Source: Geobacillus genomosp. 3 (GTDB taxonomy: Bacteria > Bacillota > Bacilli > Bacillales > Anoxybacillaceae). From it: DNA of 64,000 nucleotides. How positions within the stretch are numbered: the first letter of the stretch is position 1; every line of letters begins with the position of its first letter. The stretch spans positions 3,126,001-3,190,000 of the forward strand of contig NC_022080.4 of NCBI RefSeq assembly GCF_000445995.2, given 5' to 3'. The position numbers and the translations under genes were made by a program. Positions 15,503 to 23,880 of this stretch are shown piece after piece. The notes beneath the pieces were generated by a model. It had not been told where the DNA came from and did no database searches. It worked only from the letters and a program-made list of their open reading frames with translations.

Positions 15503-16670
15503 CTTCTCATCCTGCACACCCTAAGCGTTGCAGCACTTCCTCCGGACGTTCGTGGATGTAGTGGACAAACCGAGCAATGGCCTGGACGATATCGTTTCGA
15601 TTTTTGTGAAACACATTGGCGATCACGGTGTCTTTCAGCCATTTCCACAAGCGTTCGATCGGGTTCAGTTGCGGAGAATACGGAGGAAGGTAAATAAAGT
15701 GAAAACACTGTCCTTCTTCCCGCAAAAACTCCTTGACCATTTTGGCATGGTGAATGCGGGCGTTATCCAACACCAAAACCATGAGACGGTCTAAATAGCG
15801 CTGTTTGAGCATTCTCAAGAAATCCAAGAACGTCGCGGCATTGGCAGCGGTCGTTTGATGAAGCACCGTTTCACCATCATGGACGTTGACCGCGCCAAAC
15901 AGCGATACGTGGGCATGATGGCCAAACGTCGGCACTTGTTTTTGGCGGCCGACTTCCGACCATGTGGACCGCAAGACATGGTAAGAGCGGATATGGGTTT
16001 CATCGATGTACAGAAGAACAGCATCTTCTGTCTCCTTGGTGATCAAGTTTTTTTTATCAGATCCATTTGTTTTTCAAATTGTTTTTGCTCATCCAGATTT
16101 CCTTTCGCCAGTGTGTACGTCGGTCGTGTCCACGACAGCCCTTTGCGGTGCAGGAGTTTTCGCAGCGCTTCGCGGGAAATGGAAACACCGAATTGCTTTG
16201 CGACATAGGATTGCAGGAGTTTGGTGTTCCACGCCGAAGCGACGTCCCAGCCCAGTTCCGCGGGAGTAGTGGTCAACACAAGCTGTTTGATCTTTTCCTG
16301 CTGTTCTTCGGTGAGAAACGGCTCCCGCCCGGGGGCGAAATCCCGATGAAGCAGGAGTTCAAGGCCGCCTTCGTTGAACAGCGACACATAATGGGAAACA
16401 GTTTGTCGGCACACGTTGACCATGGAGGCCACGTCTTTGCCCAAATAGCCTTCCATGACCAGGCGGACGGCCATCACACGTTGGCGGAGATGGGCGTTTT
16501 TGATCTTCCGTTCCTGCTTGCGGAGTTTCCGGGGCGTCCATCCATGGTTGTCGGTGATTTTGAGACGTTTCATGCAGAATTCCGCTCCTTTTCCATGTTT
16601 TTCATTAGGAGCAGTATAACCGGAGTGGGCACCGCTTATGCGAAGGTTAACTTTTCAATGAGCATGTATA
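15479..16670 (-). mobile_element. IS630-family insertion sequence with TA target duplication
   Basis: The ends TATACATGC (15479) and GCATGTATA (16670) are inverted copies. Further inside, AGTTAAC matches at both ends. TA flanks both sides (15477-15478 and 16671-16672), as expected of IS630/Tc1-mariner elements. Removing the element and one TA restores a plausible end of the oxidoreductase gene, which supports these boundaries. Confidence 0.85.
15507..16573 (-). CDS. IS630-family transposase in two overlapping frames
   Basis: Frame 1 (16573 to 16043, 176 residues) carries the helix-turn-helix part, KRLKITDNHGWTPRKLRKQE through YVAKQFGVSISREALRKLLH. Frame 2 (to 15507) carries the DDE domain: Asp in LYIDETHIRSYH, Asp in LVLDNARIHH, and Glu in PPYSPQLNPIERLW. 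Frame 1 ends ATA AAA AAA ACT TGA; slipping back one base in the A8 run opens frame 2 with no residue lost. Programmed -1 frameshifting at such runs is known in IS630 elements, so this is probably normal expression rather than damage. A start at 16573 follows AAAAGGAGCGG. Confidence 0.88.
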
Positions 16671-16813
16671 TAGCATAATTCAGTAAGAAAAAATCTATAT
16701 AAATACAGGTTGATTTTCGGACATATGTAAAACAATTTGAGCACTCTTTTTATCTGACTTAAACTCTTTGTTTATGTCGATTTTTCAATTTGAGCTTATA
16801 TATAAAAAATTAA

Positions 16814-16947
16814 AGGGGCTGTCTAAAAAGTCCATTTTAGTTGAAAATCCGCCAAAATTAAAACCCAAAGAATGTTGATTTTACAGCATTCTTTGGGTTT
16901 GCTTTTTTTAGATTTCGGGATTAAATACTACTTTTCGGACAGCCCCT
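16814..16947. repeat. 134-bp MITE-like element with GGGGCTGTC terminal repeats
   Basis: The outer ends AGGGGCTGTCTAAAAAG and CTTTTCGGACAGCCCCT are inverted copies. An internal palindrome, AAACCCAAAGAATG with CATTCTTTGGGTTT, would also act as a terminator (T-run follows). GGGGCTGTC-type ends are typical of IS elements and their nonautonomous derivatives in this genus. No ORF inside. Confidence 0.65.
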
Positions 16948-17152
16948 CTTTTCATTAGGAAATATTTCACGTCCTTAAAGGATTCGCAAATTGTACATAC
17001 AAATTAGAAAAAAACTTTCTCCACCTGTGTTATGCTGAATTTACAGTATAAGTCATCATCTAAAAATAGGCATATATCTAGTACAGTGGACAATAGAGGA
17101 ACATAGTATAGGATTAAGTTTAAAATAACGACAAATGAAAGGAAGTTAAATT

Positions 17153-17497
17153 ATGCATTATTACCCTACACCTTATCAAATGCCTTTTTACCAATCTCAA
17201 ACAGTTACACCATTTCCACAATACCCACAGTCTGAGATGATGGCGCATCAGCAAATAAAACAACCTTTATATCCGCAGTTAAAAGACCATACACTCAGTA
17301 TGGTTGCTCCTTTTGTTCAATACGGTTTAAAAGAAGCGCAAACTACATCATTTGCACACGCGCTACAAGAAGTCGCGGCGATGGCTTATTTAATTGGTAG
17401 AGGATTTGCCCCACAAACGGCTTATGCAATCGTTGAATCTTGGGAAATAGATGAAATGTTGGTTCATCACCAAAAGTTGTACTTGCACCTGTCATGA
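17153..17497 (+). CDS. Hypothetical protein, C terminus probably altered by IS insertion
   Basis: 114 residues with a good AAAGGAAG site. The first 45 residues are rich in Tyr, Pro and Gln (YYPTPYQMPFYQSQ, FPQYPQSE). The second half is helical, with MAYLIGRGFAPQTAYAIVESWE, a motif that looks conserved but that I cannot name. The last few codons run into the ISL3 transposase remnant, whose stop codon overlaps this frame's end, so the natural C terminus is likely lost. Not recognised; a spore-associated role is conceivable only from the composition. Confidence 0.6.
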   Translation: MHYYPTPYQMPFYQSQTVTPFPQYPQSEMMAHQQIKQPLYPQLKDHTLSMVAPFVQYGLKEAQTTSFAHALQEVAAMAYLIGRGFAPQTAYAIVESWEIDEMLVHHQKLYLHLS

Positions 17498-18292
17498 AAG
17501 TATGTTAGCTGTTTCTAGCCGAACCCGCAATGCAAAACGCTGGATATTTCTGTATCCGTATCCCCGACGTTTCATCAGCTTGATCTTGTTATTTGTTCCC
17601 TCCATTTTCCCATTTGAATAAGGGGATAAAATGCACGATATGATTTCGTCTGTTCGTTTGACGAGTGATTTTGCGATGGCGCGAACAGCAGAACAAGGAC
17701 AAAACAAATACCGATGAACCCAGGCGTTCAAACGACGTTTCGCTTGTCGCTCGTTTTGGATTTTGGATACATAACGAAAATGTTGAAGGGATTGATAGAC
17801 AGCTTGCAAGGAATCGCTCTCTTTCTGCCACTCCCGCACCGTTTGGCGTTCCTCCTCGGTGAGCTTCTCGGGGCGCTGGGTCAATAAGCGGCAAACATAC
17901 CGGACATGCCCATGTTTCTTGTTCCCTTTTCCGAAGGATTTGCGGCATCGATCCAACGCTTCCGTAAACAATTGAATCACATGAAAATAATCGACCACAT
18001 GCTTCGCTTCCGGACACGCCCCTTGAATCGCTTTTTTCATCGCTGGAGCCAAATCGCTCACGACATACTGAACAGAATCAGACACAGGAGCCAACACACG
18101 TCCAATGGCTTCCTCGTTCTTTCCTGCTTCAAGGGCATACACTTCTCCCGTTTCGGCATCCATGATCGCCACTCCGTAATCATGCCCTTTTCGAAACGCA
18201 AACTCATCGACACAAACTGCCTTTGGTTGGATGTCATTCGATAGGAAGGAAGGGGCATGGGTATAAAACCAACGTTCCACGGTCGTGTAAGG
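17492..18292 (-). pseudogene. ISL3-family transposase, C-terminal part only
   Basis: About 265 residues of the DDE half remain: KAVCVDEFAFRKGHDYGVAI with the first Asp, VSDLAPAMKKAI with the second, and SNGKMEGTNNKIKLMKRRGYG with the Glu. The N-terminal zinc-ribbon/HTH part, about 130 residues, is missing. The frame runs without a stop into the left end of the transposon at 18293. No ISL3 5' part is found beyond that transposon's right end, so DNA has been lost on that side. Confidence 0.85.
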
Positions 18293-18301
18293 TGTAAACT
18301 A

Positions 18302-18424
18302 GCACATTATTTCAGAATCCCTTTTTCAAATTATTTCAGGCGGATTCTGAAATAATGTGCAAAATTTTTGCGGATTGTTCCGGATTTTGCACATTCTTTC
18401 GGAACGTTTGCACGCTCTTTCAGA
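18302..18424. repeat. Left-end array of transposase-binding-like repeats
   Basis: GCACATTATTTCAGAA at 18302, AAATTATTTCAGG at 18328, inverted TTCTGAAATAATGTGC at 18345, GCACATTCTTTCGGAA at 18389 and GCACGCTCTTTCAGA at 18410. Spacing is irregular and orientation mixed, as in Mu and Tn7 ends. Confidence 0.7.
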
Positions 18425-18506
18425 TGAAGATTTCCAGCGCGCCTGATGGACCGATGGAAAATGGAAAAGTGAAAGCACAAAAGAGGCCGATTCGGCCCCT
18501 TTCGTG

Positions 18507-19307
18507 CTAATACCCCATTTCCTCTGCGGCCATGCGCACCACTTCTTCGTCAATGGCGTCCTTTTTCAGCTGATACCCGTATAACAGGCACGTCGTGGCC
18601 AACGTGTTGATCACCCGAGGCCATCCCCGCGACTGCAGGGCAATCGCCTCTAACGCCGATGGAGTGAAGATCGGATGCTTCGCCCCGGCCTGTTTCATCC
18701 GATGCTCGATGTAGCCCGCCACCTCTTCCCTCTCCAGCGGCCCCATCCGGTATCGCATGATGATCCGTTGGTCGAGAGGGTGGTGCTGATTGAGCCGCAG
18801 CTTCCCCTGTAAATGGGGCAGCCCGGCCAAAATCAAGACAAATGGGTTGGTCGAATCCATCTCAAAGTTGAACAAGATGGCGATGTCCTGTAAAAATGCA
18901 TCCTTTGCTAAATGCATCTCGTCCAAAATGAACACCGGCGTGATCCGTCGTTCATGATACAATCGCTCGATCGCCTGCTGGATTTGGCGGAAGAGATCTA
19001 CCTTGCGGTACTTCGGTTCCTCTCCTAATCCCAAGGCCAGTCCACGGTAAAAATCCATCACGCCTCCGGTGGATAACGGAAAGTAGACGACATGATACAA
19101 TGATGGATTCAATGACTCTTTCAGCGCCCGAAGGGCGAACGTCTTGCCCGCCCCCGGCTCTCCGATCAACAGCCCGATCCCCCGGGTTCGTTTCACGTAC
19201 TCCAGCGCCCGCAACGCTTCCTGAAATGACGCCCCTTGATACGCCTCGGACGGGTCTGTTTCTTTCGCAAACGGCTCCCGCGAAAGGGAGTAAAACGATT
19301 TATACAC
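18507..19307 (-). CDS. AAA+ ATPase of the transposon (ExeA/TnsC-like)
   Basis: 266 residues from the GTG at 19307, which follows AAGGAGGGAG and overlaps the integrase stop by a few bases. FYSLSREPFAKE near the N terminus is the ExeA-type signature. GLLIGEPGAGKTFALR is Walker A and TPVFILDEMHLAKD is Walker B; LILAGLPHLQGKL follows, with a sensor-2-like tail. In Mu/Tn7-type systems such an ATPase picks the target and activates the integrase. The gene ends about 215 bases inside the left transposon end. Confidence 0.85.
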   Translation of the reverse strand: MYKSFYSLSREPFAKETDPSEAYQGASFQEALRALEYVKRTRGIGLLIGEPGAGKTFALRALKESLNPSLYHVVYFPLSTGGVMDFYRGLALGLGEEPKYRKVDLFRQIQQAIERLYHERRITPVFILDEMHLAKDAFLQDIAILFNFEMDSTNPFVLILAGLPHLQGKLRLNQHHPLDQRIIMRYRMGPLEREEVAGYIEHRMKQAGAKHPIFTPSALEAIALQSRGWPRVINTLATTCLLYGYQLKKDAIDEEVVRMAAEEMGY

Positions 19308-20551
19308 CGTGTTCTCCCTCCTTCGCCGGAATCGCCGCAAACGGGGACCGATGGCGTTTTACATAGGCGTTGTCCTCCAAACGAACCCGAACGGCCTCCG
19401 CCACCTTCCTTCCATCTTCGTACACATAGACGCCCCGTTCGTCATAGCGGAGTTCAATCGATTGCCCAATGAACCGGGGCGGCACTTCATACAGCTGCTT
19501 GTTCAAGGTGATCGTTCCATCGGCTTTGACCTTGCGGTGCTCCCGCTTCAGAAAAATCGCATCCAGCCAATCGCTATCTTCGATGAACGACACGAGATGC
19601 ACTTGCGATTGAAACACCTCATGCGGCGTTTTTCCGTCCAGCGAGGCGTGCGGTTTTCGATGATACTCCTCTTCAAGCCACCTCCAAAAGCGCTCGTTCA
19701 GCTCTTCGAGCGACTTCGGGGGATCCAACTCCAGCAGCGGATAAAACCGCGTCTGTACGGTGCGGAAGAACCGTTCGATTTTCCCTTTGCTTTGCGGGTC
19801 ATACGGCTGGGTGTGGATGAGCGTAATTCCCATCTCGGCGCACGCATACTGCAGCACCTCGGATCGATAAATTTTCCCGTTGTCCGAGTAAATGCGCTTC
19901 GGCTTCCCGCAACGAAGCACCGCTTCCTTCGTGACGATCCGCAGCCCGTCAAACTTCTCCGAAGGGAAACTATACGTACGGCACAAACCGCGAGCAGTCA
20001 TCGATATAGGCGATCAAAAACGTTTTCTGGGCTTTCCCATTGACTCGAATCGTTGGTCCATGGGATAAGTCCCCTTGCCAAAGCTCATTGATCTGGTCAT
20101 ACGCAAAGCGCTTTCGCTCCGGCATGGGCAAGATTTCTTTCCCGACAAGGTTGTGTTTTTTCAACAATCGGTATATAGTAAAGTAAGAGGTATGATTTTC
20201 TGGGATTTCCCCCTGCTCGATCAGGTGTTCGTAGAACACCGTCACGGGCATGGTGGGATGTTCTTTTCTTAGGGCTAAAATATGATCCTCATCATCGGGC
20301 GACAGACGCCTTGAGTGGCCGCGGTCCGAACGGCGCTTCGGCTTTAAGGCGTCAAAGCCCCCTTTTTTGTATCGGGTGCACCAATCGAGGATCGTCTTGG
20401 CTGCGATTCGTTTGTCGCCCTGGTGGGGAACATGGTGCACTCGCTCGCTCACCTCTTTCAGATACGTCTTCGGTTCCACCTGCCCATTCACCAACGGAGC
20501 GATTAGCCCGTACCGAAACAGGGCAATGTCGTGTCTCATCGACTCATCCAT
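19300..20551 (-). pseudogene. DDE integrase of the transposon, frame broken near the middle
   Basis: The first frame (20551 to 19970) has a helix-turn-helix part (KTILDWCTRYKKGGFDALKP) and the first catalytic Asp in LWQGDLSHGP. It ends in SRFVPYV-TAG. The second frame, entered by a +1 shift exactly at that TAG, continues FPSEKFDGLRIVTKE with the second Asp in RIYSDNGKIY and the Glu in QSKGKIERF. A beta-barrel tail follows (LNKQLYEVPPRFIGQ). All three catalytic residues are therefore present but split. A single extra base is the simplest explanation; a programmed +1 shift at a stop codon cannot be excluded. AAGGAGGAG precedes the ATG. Confidence 0.75.
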
Positions 20552-20691
20552 TCGAATCTCCTCCTTGTCTCACTTGGAATCAGGACCGTTCCGGTCCGTC
20601 TGCCCTTATCGTACCGGATCGCTTTTTCTCCGTCGATAGGAAAGGTTTGTGGAAACCTCAACTATTTCCAATTTAGGATATGTATGTAAAA

Positions 20692-21249
20692 TCAGGATCC
20701 CATTTGATTCGCAAAAGGGTGTCGGAATCCGTCCTCCCACATGTCTCTGATGACCGAATAGAGACCGTGTTTCTCCAACGTCCGGATCCACCAGGAAGCC
20801 CGTTCCTTTTCTTTTTTCACGATAGGGCCTATGATCCTCCACCGCCTCGCAAAAAAGCTGTGAAGGCTTGATAGGTTTCGGCAGAACCGTCGGACATAAA
20901 AGATGATGCCGTCCTTTGTCGGGAGAAACGGAGCCCGGTTCGTCCCCTCGGTCAATCCCAACTGCTCTTTCACGACTTGCCATATGGCGGACAACGTATA
21001 CTGAAAATACGGGAGGAGAAAGGAAGGCAGCACACTCACCGTCTTCAAGCATTCCCGACAGCGATACCGGACAATCCAAATGCGATCATCACCATGTGGG
21101 GTCAATGCGTTTCGCTCATAGTAACCGTGGCGGTGCAACGGGCGCTTGGCCCGGCAATGCGGACACTTTTTCAGAAGAGGGAAGTCGTTTTCTTTTCCAC
21201 GCTCTGCATACGTTTGGACGTCAATGCCAAAGTCATGAAATTGAATCAC
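20692..21249 (-). CDS. DUF6431-type zinc-ribbon protein of the transposon
   Basis: 185 residues from a GTG at 21249 with a GGAGG site. The N-terminal half has two CxxC pairs: CPHCRAKRPLHRHGYYER and YRCRECLKTVSVLPSFLLPY, like the zinc ribbon at the start of several transposases. The rest is helical with no catalytic motif that I recognise. It is the first gene behind the right transposon end and is followed by the integrase after about 140 bases. A role in DNA end or target recognition is inference. Confidence 0.65.
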   Translation of the reverse strand: MIQFHDFGIDVQTYAERGKENDFPLLKKCPHCRAKRPLHRHGYYERNALTPHGDDRIWIVRYRCRECLKTVSVLPSFLLPYFQYTLSAIWQVVKEQLGLTEGTNRAPFLPTKDGIIFYVRRFCRNLSSLHSFFARRWRIIGPIVKKEKERASWWIRTLEKHGLYSVIRDMWEDGFRHPFANQMGS

Positions 21250-21286
21250 GTCCTCCTCCCCCTCCTCTGAATCGATGGATTTTCTC

Positions 21287-21401
21287 TTCCGAAATAATTC
21301 ACAAAAAATTTAGCACATTCTTTCAGAAAAGGGGAGAGGGCTTTCTGAAGGAATGTGCAAAAAAATGGCTCTTTTGTTCCGAAATAAAGTGATAATTTAC
21401 A
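21287..21401. repeat. Right-end array of transposase-binding-like repeats
   Basis: Inverted TTCCGAAATAATTCAC at 21287, direct GCACATTCTTTCAGAA at 21313, inverted TTCTGAAGGAATGTGC at 21343 and inverted TTCCGAAATAAAGTGA at 21377, ending in TTTACA at 21401. Same box as at the left end. Confidence 0.7.
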
Positions 21402-21695
21402 TTTGTCGATCACTTGGTGGAATCCTTCTCCCCGTTCACGTGCGGCCGAGGAGCCCGGAATCCCTTCCAATTCCACAATGTTTCCGCCGTTTTTCAAGTG
21501 GTCGACGATCAATTGCGCCGCCATTTTTCCTCCTGCCACATTGTCAGAAGCGATATGGGTGACCACTTTCCCGCCGTCCGCGCTGCGGTCGACGGGAATG
21601 ACCGGGATGTTGGCGCTGTTGGCGGATTCAATCGCAGACGTGACAGCGCTTGAGTCCGTCGGGTTGACCAGCAGCACATCAACTTTTTGCCTCAT
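21402..21695 (-). pseudogene. rbsB: Ribose ABC transporter binding protein fragment fused behind rbsK
   Basis: An ATG that overlaps the rbsK stop (ATGA) opens a frame reading QKVDVLLVNPTDSSAVTSAI, IPVIPVDRSADGG, HIASDNVAGGKMAAQLI, GIPGSSAARERGEGFHQVI. This is the middle of a RbsB-type periplasmic sugar-binding protein without signal peptide or C terminus. The right end of the transposon cuts it off. In the usual rbsRKDACB order, rbsD, rbsA, rbsC and the start of rbsB have been deleted between the rbsK end and this fragment. Confidence 0.85.
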
Positions 21696-22585
21696 TGACT
21701 TCGTTCCTGTTCGGCCAAAAATGATTCCACCTCCTCTCGTCTCGGCATCCCAGCCTGCGCCCCGAGTTTTGTCACGGATAGAGCCGCAGCCGCATTGGCA
21801 AATCGGCACGTTTCATGAAGCGGCTTCCCTTCCGCGAGCGCCACGGCAAGCGCCCCGTTAAACGTATCGCCCGCGCCCGTCGTATCCACGACGGGAACGT
21901 GGAAACTTGGAATGAGCCGTTCTTGTCCATCTTGCCAAATGCGCACCCCTTTGGCCCCTTCGGTGACAATGAGCTGATCGACAAACGATTCTTCATCCAT
22001 CTTGTCAAACAAAATGCCCCGTTCATGTTCATTCGGCGTCAAGAAACTCGCCTGCTCGAGCACCACGAGCGGCAGCGGCTGTGCTGGAGCTGGGTTCACG
22101 ATGACGCGCACGCCGTGGCGATGCGCGATCGAAACGACCCGTTCCACAACGGGAAGCGGGATTTCCAGCTGCAGTAAGCACACATCGCTTTCGGCGATCA
22201 CGGATTCATATGGATCCAGATCCTCCGGCGTCAGCGCGTGATTCGCCCCCGGGACGACAATGATCCGGTTGTCCCGCTCAGAAATCGTAATGGAAGCAAT
22301 GCCGGTATGTTCATGTGTAACCGGTTTCACACTATTGACGGAAACGCCTTCATTTTGCAACGAACGGATGAGCTCTTGACCAAACGCATCATCCCCCACC
22401 GCGCCAATCATTCGAACGTTGGCGCCGAGGCGGGCGGCGGCCACCGCCTGGTTGGCCCCTTTGCCGCCGGGAGTGGTGAGAAACCGCTCGCCTAAAATCG
22501 TCTCTCCCTGGTTTGGAAACCGCGCCGCCACGGTGACCAAGTCCATGTTGATGCTGCCGATCACGGTAATGGTTGGTTTGTTCAT
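21692..22585 (-). CDS. rbsK: Ribokinase
   Basis: Phosphorylates ribose to ribose-5-phosphate. 297 residues, PfkB family: GSINMDLVTVAARFPNQGET and GGKGANQAVAAARLGA at the N terminus, and the anion-hole/catalytic-base motif DTTGAGDTFNGA near the C terminus. The start overlaps the rbsR stop by 4 bases (translational coupling). The gene is intact, but without the rbsDACB transporter it would need another ribose entry route. It is presumably controlled by the operator upstream of rbsR. Confidence 0.95.
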   Translation of the reverse strand: MNKPTITVIGSINMDLVTVAARFPNQGETILGERFLTTPGGKGANQAVAAARLGANVRMIGAVGDDAFGQELIRSLQNEGVSVNSVKPVTHEHTGIASITISERDNRIIVVPGANHALTPEDLDPYESVIAESDVCLLQLEIPLPVVERVVSIAHRHGVRVIVNPAPAQPLPLVVLEQASFLTPNEHERGILFDKMDEESFVDQLIVTEGAKGVRIWQDGQERLIPSFHVPVVDTTGAGDTFNGALAVALAEGKPLHETCRFANAAAALSVTKLGAQAGMPRREEVESFLAEQERSQ

Positions 22586-23571
22586 GTCAATCCCCTCCTT
22601 GATGTCGACTGTCGCACGACCAGTTGAACCGGAAGTTGATAATGGAGTTTCTCAAGCGGCTTTCTCTCAATTTGTTTAATTAAAATTCTAGCCGCCATGG
22701 CGCCCATTTCGTAAATGGGCTGGGATACAGTCGATAGTTCCGGTGTTGTCATTTCCGTCAGCGGGATGCCGTCATAACCGATAATCGCAATATCTTCAGG
22801 AACGCGCAGGCCAGACTGCTGAACCGCTTTCAAAGCACCGACCGCCATCGCATCGTTGCCGGCAAAAATGCCGTCGATCTCCTGCTTGGCCAACGCATCC
22901 ATCACCGCTTCTTTCGCCTGCTTCAGCTGGTAATTCCCTTGGATGACGAACTGCCGATCTCCCAACCCCAGCGCCTTCATTTCATCTTGATAGCCGCGAA
23001 AACGCTCTATGGCGTTAATGACGTGGGTCGGCCCTTGAATATGGGCAATCCGCCGGCAGCCTATTTCATACAAATGACGCGTCGCTAAACGAGCTCCCCC
23101 GTAATTATCCGCAACCACCGATGGGTAACGTTCATGGAGCGGACGGTCGAGCACGACAATCGGAACATCCCATTCCTCGACTTCTTCCGGCGCGAACTGG
23201 TTCGTGGTCAAAATGACGCCATCTACGTATTTTTGCTTCAACACCTCGATATATTCCCGTTCTTTTTCCGCTTTCTCATCAGAATTGCATAGAATGACCG
23301 TATAGTCATAAATATTCATCACATCTTCCACCGCGCGAACGAGCTCGGGAAAGAACGGGTTCGTAATATCCGGGACAATCAATCCGACCGTTTTGGACGT
23401 TTTTTTGAACAACGCCCGCGCTACTTCATTCGGCTTATAATTGAGTTCCTCCATCGCCTGTCTGACTCGTTTTTCCGTTTCTTCGTTAACATATCCGTTT
23501 TGATTTAACACCCGCGAAACGGTGGCGACGGATACACCTGCTCGCTTTGCTACATCACGAATCGTTGCCAT
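22582..23571 (-). CDS. rbsR: LacI-family ribose operon repressor
   Basis: 329 residues. The N-terminal LacI helix-turn-helix is TIRDVAKRAGVSVATVSRVL followed by the hinge helix NEVARALFKKTSKTVGLIVP; a periplasmic-binding-protein-like effector domain follows. First gene of the residual rbsRK operon. A 24-bp perfect palindrome lies 22 bases upstream of the start codon and overlaps the promoter, so autorepression is expected. AAGGAA precedes the ATG. Confidence 0.9.
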   Translation of the reverse strand: MATIRDVAKRAGVSVATVSRVLNQNGYVNEETEKRVRQAMEELNYKPNEVARALFKKTSKTVGLIVPDITNPFFPELVRAVEDVMNIYDYTVILCNSDEKAEKEREYIEVLKQKYVDGVILTTNQFAPEEVEEWDVPIVVLDRPLHERYPSVVADNYGGARLATRHLYEIGCRRIAHIQGPTHVINAIERFRGYQDEMKALGLGDRQFVIQGNYQLKQAKEAVMDALAKQEIDGIFAGNDAMAVGALKAVQQSGLRVPEDIAIIGYDGIPLTEMTTPELSTVSQPIYEMGAMAARILIKQIERKPLEKLHYQLPVQLVVRQSTSRRGLT

Positions 23572-23592
23572 GTTCGATTCCTTCTTTTCTAT

Positions 23593-23643
23593 CTATGTGT
23601 AACCGGTTACACATAGTATATCTTATTTTTTGCACGCCATCAA
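23593..23643 (-). promoter_or_regulatory. rbsR promoter with a perfect 24-bp LacI-type operator
   Basis: CTATGTGTAACC and GGTTACACATAG (23593-23616) form an uninterrupted palindrome. On the minus strand, TTGATG (23643-23638), a 17-base spacer and TATACT (23620-23615) make the promoter. The operator sits directly on the -10 and start region. The core also fits a catabolite-response-type LacI site. Confidence 0.85.
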
Positions 23644-23699
23644 GTTTTTTTTTGCCTCGATCTTCCACCATGTATCCGCTCGTTTCCATAGGGGCCATG

Positions 23700-23728
23700 T
23701 TGTGATTTCCCTAGATCACGGTTATAAT
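23700..23728 (+). promoter_or_regulatory. Promoter of a putative antisense antitoxin RNA
   Basis: TTGTGA (23700-23705), a 17-base spacer and TATAAT (23723-23728). No reading frame with a ribosome site follows on this strand. It points at the 3' end of the toxin gene at 23871-23957. Confidence 0.65.
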
Positions 23729-23734
23729 AAGATA

Positions 23735-23880
23735 TAGGAAAGCATAGGATAAAAAACAGGACATTGACAACTGTCAATGCCCTAACCAACACGCACGGCT
23801 GCTGCAAGAAGTGCAGTGGCCCGGAAGCAGGCAGAAGTAACCCACCCTCACCTAGGCCGAGCAGGGTGGGTTACTTTTCT
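23735..23880 (+). ncRNA. Putative antisense RNA antitoxin
   Basis: Predicted transcript from the promoter at 23700 to the hairpin at 23835-23880, about 145 bases. Its 3' end overlaps the end of the convergent toxin message. This resembles the RatA/txpA type I arrangement of B. subtilis, where an antisense RNA pairs with the 3' part of the toxin mRNA. Inferred from promoter, terminator and gene geometry. Confidence 0.5.
23835..23880. terminator. Shared terminator hairpin of toxin and antisense RNA
   Basis: AAGTAACCCACCCT pairs exactly with AGGGTGGGTTACTT and is flanked by T's on the plus strand. The toxin stop codon lies inside the stem. Confidence 0.75.

Larger units (their letters stand above)
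18293..21401 (-). mobile_element. Three-gene Mu/Tn7-style transposon (DUF6431 protein, DDE integrase, AAA+ ATPase)
   Basis: The outermost ends are inverted: TGTAAACTAGCACATTATTT on the left and TGTAAATTATCACTTTATTT on the right, read inwards. Both begin with the 5'-TGT typical of Mu/Tn7/Tn552-type elements. Each end carries several copies of a GCACATTNTTTCNGAA box in both orientations. Three minus-strand genes fill the interior. The bases outside the two ends differ (no target duplication), and the flanks are an ISL3 piece and an rbsB piece, so an adjacent deletion or recombination followed insertion. Confidence 0.75.
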
